Shown piece after piece: positions 18,410 through 25,927 of a stretch of DNA of 64,000 nt. The notes beneath the pieces were generated by a model. The model had not been told where the DNA came from. It worked only from the letters and a program-made list of their open reading frames with translations, and ran no database searches. Both the position numbers and the translations under genes were made by a program. The DNA lies in NCBI RefSeq assembly GCF_000420485.1, contig NZ_ATVA01000011.1, positions 62,001 to 126,000 on the forward strand. The letters are read 5' to 3'. Every line of letters begins with the position of its first letter. The first letter of the stretch is position 1. Source of the stretch: Paucidesulfovibrio longus DSM 6739 (GTDB taxonomy: Bacteria > Desulfobacterota > Desulfovibrionia > Desulfovibrionales > Desulfovibrionaceae).

Positions 18410-18643
18410 GGGTTCCTCTCTGTTCAGCCAGCCTTCGCAGAATAATTGCGCAATAACAGTCCATATTATGTCATCATCAAGCAGTCTATCACCCCGACGC
18501 GGAGGGCGCTATAGGGAGGAGGGATTTTCTTGAAAAAGAAGTAATTATTATCGGAAGGTACGAGTGGATCCGCAAGCGGACTCCCGATCGGAGGCGAGCG
18601 GAAATGGACAAACAACGGGAGAAGGACGGTGCGCGTGCCGGGG

Positions 18644-19462
18644 TCAGCGCATGACCCGCAGCCACCAGAGCCAGATTTCCTGGCCCCAGAGCACGTGGAT
18701 CATGCCCGCCAGGGAGAGGAACGGGCCGAAGGGAATGGGTGTTTTGCCGCCCTGGCCGGAGCGGAGCATGTAGATGACGCTGGCGAGCAGGGCGGTGATT
18801 CCGGCCAGCAGAAGCGTCAGGGGCAGTCCCTGCGGTCCCACGAGCGCGCCGAGCAGCAGCATCAGCTTGACGTCGCCCAGGCCCAGGCCCTCGGTTCCGC
18901 GCAGGAGCTTGTAGCCCACGCGCAGGAGCCAGAACCCGCCCCCGCCGATGGCCGCGCCCAAAAGCGCGGTCTTGCCGTTGGCCAGCCAAGCGTCCGGCCC
19001 GGAACCGGGGCCGAGCAGGAAGGCGGCCGACGCGAGCGCGAGCGCCGCGCCCGGCAGGGTGAGCACGTCCGGGAGCAGAAAGGATTCGAGGTCGATGAAG
19101 CTGGCGATGAGCAGCATGCCGCCGAGCACGAACAGGGCGGCGAAGGCCCAGCCCGGACCGTATTTCAGCGCCACGGCGAGCCCCCAGAGCCCGCAGAGCA
19201 GTTCCAGGGCGGGGTAGCGCCAGCCGATGGCTTCGCCGCAATGGCCGCAGCGGCCCCGCAGCAGCAGCCAGCTGACCAGGGGCACGTTTTCCCACCAGCG
19301 CAGGGTCGCCTCGCACTTGGGGCAGAACGAGCGCGCCGGACGCAAAAGCGATATCTCGTTCAGCCAGCGGTGCACGCAGGCCGTGCCGAAGCTGCCCATG
19401 ATCAGGCCGAGCAGGAAGGCGAGGGGCGCGAACAGCGCCGGAGGAAGCAACTGGTGGTTCAT
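18644..19462 (-). CDS. Prepilin peptidase (type IV leader peptidase)
   Basis: The 272-residue polytopic membrane protein cleaves and N-methylates type IV pilin-like precursors. It has the paired Cys motifs (C47, C50, C72, C75) of the cytoplasmic zinc loop and the two catalytic aspartates of the GxGD family: FIDLESFLLPD near 120 and GLGLGDVK near 195. About eight membrane segments are visible. The ATG at 19462 gives the family N-terminus and has CGGAG upstream; longer reading frames extend into antisense of the next gene. No pilus genes lie nearby. It is divergent from paaK. Confidence 0.9.
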   Translation of the reverse strand: MNHQLLPPALFAPLAFLLGLIMGSFGTACVHRWLNEISLLRPARSFCPKCEATLRWWENVPLVSWLLLRGRCGHCGEAIGWRYPALELLCGLWGLAVALKYGPGWAFAALFVLGGMLLIASFIDLESFLLPDVLTLPGAALALASAAFLLGPGSGPDAWLANGKTALLGAAIGGGGFWLLRVGYKLLRGTEGLGLGDVKLMLLLGALVGPQGLPLTLLLAGITALLASVIYMLRSGQGGKTPIPFGPFLSLAGMIHVLWGQEIWLWWLRVMR

Positions 19463-19573
19463 GGACGAACGCTCCGTGACTTGAAGAAAAGCTCGATTTG
19501 CTGCATGAATAACCGCACCTTCGGCGTAGCCGATTTCGCCGGAGGCCACAAGCCGACCCTGAAGGAGAGAGCC

Positions 19574-20869
19574 ATGGCAGGCAAATATCGTTTCATTCCG
19601 GAGATGAGCGAGGAACAGATCGCGGACGTTCAGCTGGAAGGGCTGAGGTGGACCGTGGCCCATGCCGCCCAGGGCAGCGAGTTCTACGCCGCGCGCCTGC
19701 GCGAGGCCGGGGTCGAGCCGGGCGGCATCGCCAGCCTGGATGATCTGCGCGGCCTGCCCTTCACCACGGCCGACGACCTCAAGGAAGGCTACCCTCTGCC
19801 GCTGCTTTCCGTGCCCGAGAGCGACGTGGTGCGCATCCACGGCTCCAGCGGAACCACGGGCAAGCGCAAGATTCTCTCCTATACGCAGGACGACATCGAT
19901 ACCTGGAAGGACATGTTCGCCCGCTGCTACGAGCTGGCCGGACTGACCACGCTGGACCGCGTGCAGATCTGCGTGGGCTACGGCCTCTGGACCGCGGGCG
20001 CGGGCTTTCAGCTCGGCTGCGAGCGCTTCGGAGCCATGGCCCTGCCCGTGGGGCCGGGCCTGCTCGACATCCAGCTCCAGATTCTCGAAGACCTCGGCAG
20101 CACGGTTCTGTGCTCCACGGCGTCCATGGCCCTGCTCATGGGCGAGGAGGTCCAGAAGCGCGGACTGGCCGGGAAGATCAAGCTGCGCAAGGCCATCTTC
20201 GGCGCGGAGGCGCACACTCCCAAGATGCGCAGGCAGTTCGAGGAATCCCTCGGCCTGGAGGACAGCTTCGACATTTCCGGCATGACCGAGCTCTACGGCC
20301 CCGGAGCGGGCCTGGAATGCAAGGCGCACAACGGCATCCACTACTGGGCCGACCTCTACATCGCGGAAATCCTCGATCCGGAGACGCTGTTGCCCGTGGC
20401 GCCCGGCGAAGTGGGCGAGCTTGTGGTCACCTCGCTGCGCAAGCAGGCTTCGCCCCTGATCCGCTACCGCACCCGCGACCTGACCCGGCTTTTGCCGGGG
20501 CGCTGCGAATGCGGCTGCGCCATGCCCCGGCACGACAAGATCATGGGCCGCTCCGACGACATGTTCATCTTCCGGGGCGTGAACATCTATCCCGGACAGA
20601 TCGCCTCGGTCATCGAGCATTTTCCGGAACTGGCCTCGGAATACCAGATCGTGCTCAGTAGGCGCGAGGGGCTCGACTACATGCTCGTGCGCGTGGAGCG
20701 CCTGCCCGACATTCCCGGCGACAACGACGCCAACCTCGCCAAGGCCCTGTCCGACGAAATCCGCAGGCATATTCTCGTGCGCACGCAGGTCGAGGTGCAA
20801 AAGCCGGGCGCGCTGCCGCGCAGCTTCGCCAAGACCAAGCGGGTGCAGGACGACCGGAGCGAAGACTAG
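19574..20869 (+). CDS. Phenylacetate-CoA ligase family AMP-forming enzyme
   Basis: The 431-residue adenylate-forming enzyme matches PaaK: HGSSGTTGKRK near 93-103 is the ATP loop, followed by YGLWTAGAGFQLG, GMTELYGPG (a GMTE motif), IRYRTRDL and GRSDDMFIFRGVNIYP. It should activate an aryl acid, such as phenylacetate, to its CoA thioester. In Desulfovibrio-type bacteria such enzymes are common alone and the substrate is often indolepyruvate-derived or unknown. The start has AAGGAGAGA. It is a single gene; no paa genes or indolepyruvate oxidoreductase lie next to it, so the substrate stays open. Confidence 0.85.
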   Translation: MAGKYRFIPEMSEEQIADVQLEGLRWTVAHAAQGSEFYAARLREAGVEPGGIASLDDLRGLPFTTADDLKEGYPLPLLSVPESDVVRIHGSSGTTGKRKILSYTQDDIDTWKDMFARCYELAGLTTLDRVQICVGYGLWTAGAGFQLGCERFGAMALPVGPGLLDIQLQILEDLGSTVLCSTASMALLMGEEVQKRGLAGKIKLRKAIFGAEAHTPKMRRQFEESLGLEDSFDISGMTELYGPGAGLECKAHNGIHYWADLYIAEILDPETLLPVAPGEVGELVVTSLRKQASPLIRYRTRDLTRLLPGRCECGCAMPRHDKIMGRSDDMFIFRGVNIYPGQIASVIEHFPELASEYQIVLSRREGLDYMLVRVERLPDIPGDNDANLAKALSDEIRRHILVRTQVEVQKPGALPRSFAKTKRVQDDRSED

Positions 20870-20875
20870 CGCAAG

Positions 20876-20904
20876 AAAAAGGCCGGCGCGCGCGGCGTCG
20901 GCCT
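20876..20904 (-). terminator. Terminator of the universal stress protein gene
   Basis: A long GC stem (AGGCCGGCGC with GGCGTCGGCCT) lies between two converging genes, and on the minus strand it ends in five T residues. It probably also slows transcription from paaK. Confidence 0.75.
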
Positions 20905-20933
20905 GAAAGGGGCGGTGTTGCCCGCTTGCGGGG

Positions 20934-21362
20934 CTACTTGACCACGAGCACGGGGCAGGACACGGACTGCATGACCTTGTGGGTCACGCTGCCGATGAGC
21001 AGCCCTTCGAGGTCGCTGCGGCCCTTGGATCCCATGATCACGAGATCCACGCCCTGCTCCTTGGCGAACTTGGGCACGAGGTCGCTGGGCCGCCCGCCGA
21101 GAATCTGCGTTTCGTATTCCACTTCCATCTCGCGCAAGGGCGCGGTCTGGCGTTCGATGATTTCCACGCGCGACTTGATCAGCTCGTCCATGGCGCGACC
21201 GAGGGTGTCGTCGTCGAACTGGGGCACCTTGTAGATGCGGTAGCAGGAGAGCACCACCACCTCGGCTCCGAAGTTTCTGGCGACCCGGGCGGCCATTTCC
21301 GCGGCGCGGGTGGAATATTCGGAATCGTCCACGGGCAGGAGTATCTTCTTGACGTTGATCAT
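20934..21362 (-). CDS. Universal stress protein, UspA family
   Basis: The 142-residue single-domain protein has the Usp N-terminus (ILLPVDDSEYS) and the complete nucleotide-binding motif G-x2-G-x9-G-S (MGSKGRSDLEGLLIGSV), so it should bind ATP or a related ligand. Usp proteins act in stress survival by unclear means. An AAAGGAG site precedes ATG 21362. It is a lone gene between paaK and a two-component kinase. Confidence 0.93.
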   Translation of the reverse strand: MINVKKILLPVDDSEYSTRAAEMAARVARNFGAEVVVLSCYRIYKVPQFDDDTLGRAMDELIKSRVEIIERQTAPLREMEVEYETQILGGRPSDLVPKFAKEQGVDLVIMGSKGRSDLEGLLIGSVTHKVMQSVSCPVLVVK

Positions 21363-21455
21363 GCGGGCTCCTTTGCTTGTTGTTGGCGCTTTGGCCCGGC
21401 TTCTTCAGCCTTCCAACAGATAGTTATTCATTCGAAGCGGTTCGGTCAATGCCAA

Positions 21456-23114
21456 TCACCGTTTGGCGTCGGAAGCCGGTGCGTTTTCCGGCAGGCGGAC
21501 GGTTACGGTGGTTCCTTCGGCCTCATCCGTGGTGAAGTCGATGTCGCCGCCCATGGTCCTGGTGATCAGCCGCGCGGAATAGGTTCCGAGCCCGCTGCCG
21601 CCGACCTTGCCCATGGTGGTGAACTTCTCGAAAAAATGTTTCCGGATGGTCTCGGGGACCACGCCGAGATTGTGCACGCTGATGGTGGTCCCGTCCGCGT
21701 CGTCGAGCCGCAGGGTCACGGTGCTCCCGTAGGGCGCGGCCTCCAGCGCGTTCTTCATGAGATTGGAGAGCATGGAGTAGACGAGCAGCTCCTCGCCCAG
21801 CAGGATGAAGGGGCGGTTGCCCAGGGGCTTGTCGTTGACGAGAATGCGCATTTCGACCTTTCGCGAGTGGATCAGGTCTTCCAGTTCCACGAGAATGGAC
21901 CTGAACAGCGGCGTCAGGTTCATTTTCGTGGGCGTATAGTGGTATTTTCCCGTCTCCATCTTGAAGAGGTCGTGGGAGAGGTTGATCATCCGGAGCATGC
22001 GCAGCCCGGCTTCCTTGATCATCCTGAGCATCCCCCTGGCCTCGGCGTCCTCCACGTTCCAGCGGTCGAGAATGATGTCCGGCAGGGCGATGATGCCGTT
22101 GAGCGGAGTCTTGAGATCGTGCCGTGTGATCTGTTCCACGTCCTCGCGAAGCTTGGCCAGCTTCTTGTGTTCGGTGATGTCCACGAAGCTGTCGAGCAGG
22201 TAGCGGCGTCCGCCGAGCACGACGGGCACGGCCGAGCGCATCACGTGGATGGTCTGTCCGTCCGGGCCGCGCATGGTCCTGTCGCAGGAGCGGTTGCACT
22301 TCCTGCCGTCGAGGCAGGGACAGCAGTCCTGGGCGCCTTCGCAGAAGCGTTCGCTGCACGGACGGCCCACGACCTCCTCGCGGGTCAGGCCGATCATCTT
22401 CAGGGCGGTGGCGTTGATTTCCGCGATGTTCTTGCTCTCGGAGTCCACCAGGACGATGCCTGCGGGCACGGTCTGGATGATGGCGTTCATCTGGGCGTTG
22501 GCTTCCTGAAGCTCGCGGGTTCTGCGCTCGATGCGGCTTTCCAGGTGGCGGTTGATTTCGCCCAGGCGGTTGTGCAGTTCGCAGTTCTCCAGGGCGTGGG
22601 CCGCGGAAGAGAAGACCACCGAGAGCAGGGCCAGGGTCGTGTCCGGAATCTCGTCGGGATTGCGGCCCATCAGCCCCACGAACATGCCCCGGATGCGCGA
22701 GCGCGTCGCGAGCACGTGCATGAGGATCTGGTGCTTGCGGTTGGCGGAGAGAAAGAAGACGGGGCCGCTTTGCTTCAACGCCCAGGCGAACGAATGGTCG
22801 CGGATCAGGGCGTCGGTTTCGATTTCGAGAATCTTGCTGGATTCGGGGTGCTGGGTGTGCGCAAGGCTGAAATCGTTGGTTTCCTCGTCGCTCAGATAGA
22901 CGCCCGAGTGACAGAAGTCGAGCATGTCCCCGATGCGGTGGGTCAGTTCGCGGATGACTCCTTCGGGCTCGGAGCAACTGCCCATGCCGATGTCGAAGGT
23001 GCCGAGGGAAGAGGCCAGTTCCAAGGCCCGCATGGCCGCGGTCTTTTCCCTGGTCAGGTTTTCGATGCGGCGTTCGAGCCGGAGAATCTGTTCTTCGGAA
23101 TTCGTTTTCGTCAT
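21456..23114 (-). CDS. Cytoplasmic sensor histidine kinase with GAF and PAS domains
   Basis: The 552-residue protein has no membrane segment. It begins with a coiled coil (1-45), a GAF-like domain (about 50-190), a second coiled coil, a PAS domain with a Cys-rich loop (near 250-320; CCPCLDGRKCNRSC pattern), then HisKA with HDLKTPLNGI and an ATPase domain (NLMKNALEAA, GSGLGTYSA). The Cys cluster inside the PAS region could bind a metal or sense redox state. Its ATG overlaps the stop of the HDOD gene upstream (ATGA), so the two are translationally coupled. No response regulator is adjacent. Confidence 0.88.
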   Translation of the reverse strand: MTKTNSEEQILRLERRIENLTREKTAAMRALELASSLGTFDIGMGSCSEPEGVIRELTHRIGDMLDFCHSGVYLSDEETNDFSLAHTQHPESSKILEIETDALIRDHSFAWALKQSGPVFFLSANRKHQILMHVLATRSRIRGMFVGLMGRNPDEIPDTTLALLSVVFSSAAHALENCELHNRLGEINRHLESRIERRTRELQEANAQMNAIIQTVPAGIVLVDSESKNIAEINATALKMIGLTREEVVGRPCSERFCEGAQDCCPCLDGRKCNRSCDRTMRGPDGQTIHVMRSAVPVVLGGRRYLLDSFVDITEHKKLAKLREDVEQITRHDLKTPLNGIIALPDIILDRWNVEDAEARGMLRMIKEAGLRMLRMINLSHDLFKMETGKYHYTPTKMNLTPLFRSILVELEDLIHSRKVEMRILVNDKPLGNRPFILLGEELLVYSMLSNLMKNALEAAPYGSTVTLRLDDADGTTISVHNLGVVPETIRKHFFEKFTTMGKVGGSGLGTYSARLITRTMGGDIDFTTDEAEGTTVTVRLPENAPASDAKR

Positions 23115-24334
23115 GGCAGAAAGAGGGTCAGAATGTCGTCGACTTGTCGCGCTCCGGCTCGGATCGAGGGGCCGAGGACGCTGACGGGAATGCCGAGACA
23201 TTCCCATGCTCCGGTGCTGAGCGGGGGCACCCAGGAGCTGCCGTTGAAGCCGTATTCGAGGGCGATGGCGATGATGTCCGCCACATGCAGCAGGGACGCG
23301 CTGCGCCTTTCCGTGGAGAGGGCCGGGGAATGGTGTCCCGCGGCGGTCTCCTGAAGGGTTGGCGGCAGATCCCAGGACTGGAAAAGTTCGCGTGCGAGGT
23401 CGGTGTGGTCCCAGCCCAGGAGCTGCCGCTCCGCCATGTACATCGGGATGCAGTCCTGCAAGGAGATGCGCATGGCTTCCGCGACCACGCCGGGGATTTT
23501 GCTGAGCATGACCAGCCGCCCCGTGTCGTGCAGGATGCCCGCGACAAAGAGGCTTTCTCCGGCGAGTCCCTTGACGTGGGACGCGAGAACGCGGGCAAAG
23601 ACTCCGCAGGCCAGGGAATGCGTCCAGACTTCGCGGGTGGAGAGCACGTCCGTGGAAATGCCCTTGAACGACTGCACGATGGTGATGCCCAGCGCGAGCT
23701 GCGACAGCTCCCGCGTGCCCACGAGGGCGACGGCCCGGTCCAGGCTGTCGATCTGCTGCGGAAAACCGTAGAACGGGCTGTTCACCAGCCGGAGCAGCTT
23801 CGCGCTCATGCCGGGATCCTTGCCGACCACGTTGGCGAGGTGTCCGGCGGTGCTCGCCGGGTCGTCGATGACTTCGAGAATGCGGAAAAATGTTTCCGGG
23901 AAGGAGACGAAGACGTTCGCGTCGAGAAGGAACTCGCGCAGGGAGGGCAGCGGCCTTTCCTGGGGGGGGATGAGCGGGCAGCGCCGCACCCGGTGCGGCT
24001 CGTGGCCTTCCAGCAGGGCTTGGGCCCGGAAGAGCACGCTCTGGCGCTGCAACTCGATGAGCGTTTCGTGCTGCGAGCCGCAGGGTTCGAAAAGGGCTTC
24101 GACGCGTATCCGGGCTTCGTGGAGGATCTCCGCCGGGAAGGCGTCCTCCGGCGCCGACGTTCCGTCGGGGTCGCCGAGGATCAGTGCCTCGGTGACGCCC
24201 CAGACGAGGAGCACGCGCAAGTGCCGCTTTTCGAGGATGGTGCTTGCCGCGAGCAGCAGGCGGCCGTCCGGTCCATGCACGTCTTCGGCCAGGATCATTC
24301 CCGGAGCGAGTTCGTCCGTGTTGACTGTCCTCAT
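23111..24334 (-). CDS. HDOD domain signalling protein
   Basis: The 407-residue protein carries an HDOD domain (about 130-330; LLRLVNSPFYGF and GILHDTGRLVML are typical), a relative of HD phosphohydrolases that usually lacks catalytic activity and serves as an output or scaffold module. Residues 1-125 contain a compact N-terminal part (DELAPGMILAEDVHGPDGRLLL) also found in front of HD-GYP domains. It overlaps the downstream histidine kinase by four bases. The ribosome site GGGGGTAG is moderate. Confidence 0.88.
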   Translation of the reverse strand: MRTVNTDELAPGMILAEDVHGPDGRLLLAASTILEKRHLRVLLVWGVTEALILGDPDGTSAPEDAFPAEILHEARIRVEALFEPCGSQHETLIELQRQSVLFRAQALLEGHEPHRVRRCPLIPPQERPLPSLREFLLDANVFVSFPETFFRILEVIDDPASTAGHLANVVGKDPGMSAKLLRLVNSPFYGFPQQIDSLDRAVALVGTRELSQLALGITIVQSFKGISTDVLSTREVWTHSLACGVFARVLASHVKGLAGESLFVAGILHDTGRLVMLSKIPGVVAEAMRISLQDCIPMYMAERQLLGWDHTDLARELFQSWDLPPTLQETAAGHHSPALSTERRSASLLHVADIIAIALEYGFNGSSWVPPLSTGAWECLGIPVSVLGPSIRAGARQVDDILTLFLP

Positions 24335-24516
24335 TCCGCCGAGCTACCCCCGTTGGTTTCTGCGAAGCGTAAAGAGACGACTGTTTACTGGATAGCACAG
24401 AGAGGGAACGACGTACAAGGTTTGCCGAAGAATAATCGCAGGGTTTTCTCGGCCTTGACGTTCATGGACTGCGGACCCTACACAACAGCTTTCCACACGC
24501 CAACAGGAGCGGATTC

Positions 24517-24783
24517 ATGGGGGAGTCAAACCCGTTTTATTCGGACAGCCGCTGGAACAACATGTATGCGTATGCGGCGACGCTCCAGGATTTGATTCAG
24601 GCGGGCGGTGATCCCGTGGAGGAATCGATCATGACGCTGTCCCTGGTGCTCCAGCAGTTTCCGGAAAGTCCGCCGCTGGACGAGGAGAGCCACCACGTCA
24701 ACTGCGTGAACGCGCTCCTGCGCAACGTGCTCGGCGCGTTGCGCAAATACAAGCTCGACGAGGCCCGCAAGGAGCGGAAATGA
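24517..24783 (+). CDS. Small protein of unknown function
   Basis: An 88-residue reading frame with a good AGGAG site nine bases before ATG 24517. The product is acidic to neutral, mostly helical in appearance, with Leu-rich segments (LSLVLQQF, VNALLRNVLGAL) and a charged C-terminal tail ending KERK. There is no signal peptide, membrane helix or recognised motif. It overlaps the next small gene by an ATGA junction, and its last codons form that gene's AAGGAG site, so the two make a coupled pair. It is transcribed away from the HDOD gene. Confidence 0.65.
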   Translation: MGESNPFYSDSRWNNMYAYAATLQDLIQAGGDPVEESIMTLSLVLQQFPESPPLDEESHHVNCVNALLRNVLGALRKYKLDEARKERK

Positions 24784-25061
24784 CGCAGGACGAACGCATT
24801 CGCCGCGTGGAATGCTGGCGGGATTGTTGAAGCGGATTTCGGGAGCTCGGTTCGGGGCTCCGCGCAGCCGATCCCGCGACGGTGTTCGAGGTGGAGATCG
24901 CACCGGACCAGCTGGAAATAGTGGCCCGCGTGATTCGCCATGCAAAGGCGCGCCTCGTGCGTCAGACGGCGGCGGGCCAAGGACGGCTGCTGTTGACGGT
25001 GCTGCCTCGGCCCGGTTCCGCAGCCCGGCGCGGGCAGGACGAGCAAGGTTCGCCTGCTTGA
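24780..25061 (+). CDS. Candidate selenoprotein gene with in-frame TGA at codon 17
   Basis: ATG 24780 is preceded by AAGGAG at ideal spacing and overlaps the upstream stop. Codon 17 (24828-24830) is TGA directly after Cys16, giving C12-x3-C16-U17 if read as selenocysteine. The same frame then stays open for 76 more codons with about 70 percent G or C in third positions, encoding an alpha/beta-like segment (VFEVEIAPDQLEIVARVIRH, then RLLLTVLP). Eleven bases after the TGA a five-base-pair stem (24842-24846 with 24857-24861) closes a ten-base loop containing GGU at +19 to +21, the layout of a bacterial SECIS element. Alternatives are a nonsense mutation or a 16-residue peptide followed by remnant sequence. 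Confidence 0.5.
24831..24863 (+). promoter_or_regulatory. Possible bacterial SECIS hairpin
   Basis: GGAGC (24842-24846) pairs with GCTCC (24857-24861) around the loop TCGGTTCGGG. The GGU of the loop lies 19-21 bases after the TGA, where, from memory, the E. coli fdhF element also has its SelB-contacting GGU. C24840 and G24862 can extend the stem past a bulged G. Confidence 0.4.
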
Positions 25062-25236
25062 GCGCGGCAGTCCCGGTTTCTTTGTCGTTTATTTTTTGCC
25101 CAACCTCCTCCTTTTCTTCGGCAACCGCGTGCAAATGCGGCGAAGCTGGGATATGCTTTTCCGCAAGGATTCTTCATGGCCCTGGTCGGGGCCGCAGGCA
25201 CGGACGGATTCGCGGGGGCTTGACGGAGGGAGGACT

Positions 25237-25809
25237 ATGAAACGAATGCCCGGAATGCTTCTGGCGGGCTTGATCTGCGCCGCCGTTGCGCTCGCCGTGG
25301 GTTCGGGCGAGGCCTTGGCCGACGACGGCAACACCATTCCCGGCGAGTTCGGGGGCGTGCGCATGGGCGCGTTCATGAGCGACCTTGGGGGAATGACCTT
25401 CGTGCGCACCGAGCACGTGCAGGACGAGGTCAGCGGCGACTACGACGTGATGTATTACACTTCCGCGACCGCACCCTCCATGTTCGGGAAGGTGCCGCTC
25501 GAACGCGTGGAGTTCGGTTTTTGCGATGACTATGTATGCGTCATCCGCGCGCAGGCGCGGGGCAGGGACGCTTATGACGAGCTGGTGCGCGAATATGCCC
25601 GGATATACGGCACCGAGGATCGTCGCGTCTATCTGTATGATTCGCTCTGGGATCGCTACTGCGACGAAGAGCGCACCAGGGACGGCGTCAGCACGCGCTG
25701 GATTCTCTGCGAGCATGAAACCGACAACTGCGCCGTCTTTTCCATCACCTACCATCGCGATGCGGATCTGGCCGTCCTGCTGCTGGGCGATCAATACGCC
25801 GAACCCTGA
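25237..25809 (+). CDS. Secreted protein of unknown function
   Basis: The 190-residue product begins with a clear signal peptide (MKRMPGMLLAGLICAAVALA, cleavage near residues 28-29 after EALA) and continues as a soluble acidic domain rich in Tyr and Asp, with six Cys after the signal (for example CDDYVC and the later DRYC, ILCEH and DNC), suitable for disulfides in the periplasm. No family is recognised; the pattern GVRMGAFMSDLGGM resembles small periplasmic proteins that pre-process a steep parameter, but this is not firm. A GGAGGGAGG site precedes ATG 25237; a longer frame upstream lacks the signal peptide. A terminator follows at 25852. Confidence 0.75.
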   Translation: MKRMPGMLLAGLICAAVALAVGSGEALADDGNTIPGEFGGVRMGAFMSDLGGMTFVRTEHVQDEVSGDYDVMYYTSATAPSMFGKVPLERVEFGFCDDYVCVIRAQARGRDAYDELVREYARIYGTEDRRVYLYDSLWDRYCDEERTRDGVSTRWILCEHETDNCAVFSITYHRDADLAVLLLGDQYAEP

Positions 25810-25851
25810 GCAGGTCGCGCCAGCTGTCCTTTGGCGGGACGAGCCGGGAAC

Positions 25852-25886
25852 GGCCCTGCGGACGCGCTGCTCCGCGGGGCCTTTTT
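25852..25886 (+). terminator. Rho-independent terminator after the secreted-protein gene
   Basis: GGCCC-T-GCGGA (25852-25862) pairs with TCCGC-G-GGGCC (25871-25881) with one mismatch and is followed by five T residues. Confidence 0.85.
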
Positions 25887-25927
25887 GCGCGCGCCCGCAG
25901 GAAGGCGCGTGGACTCGCGTCCGAGCG

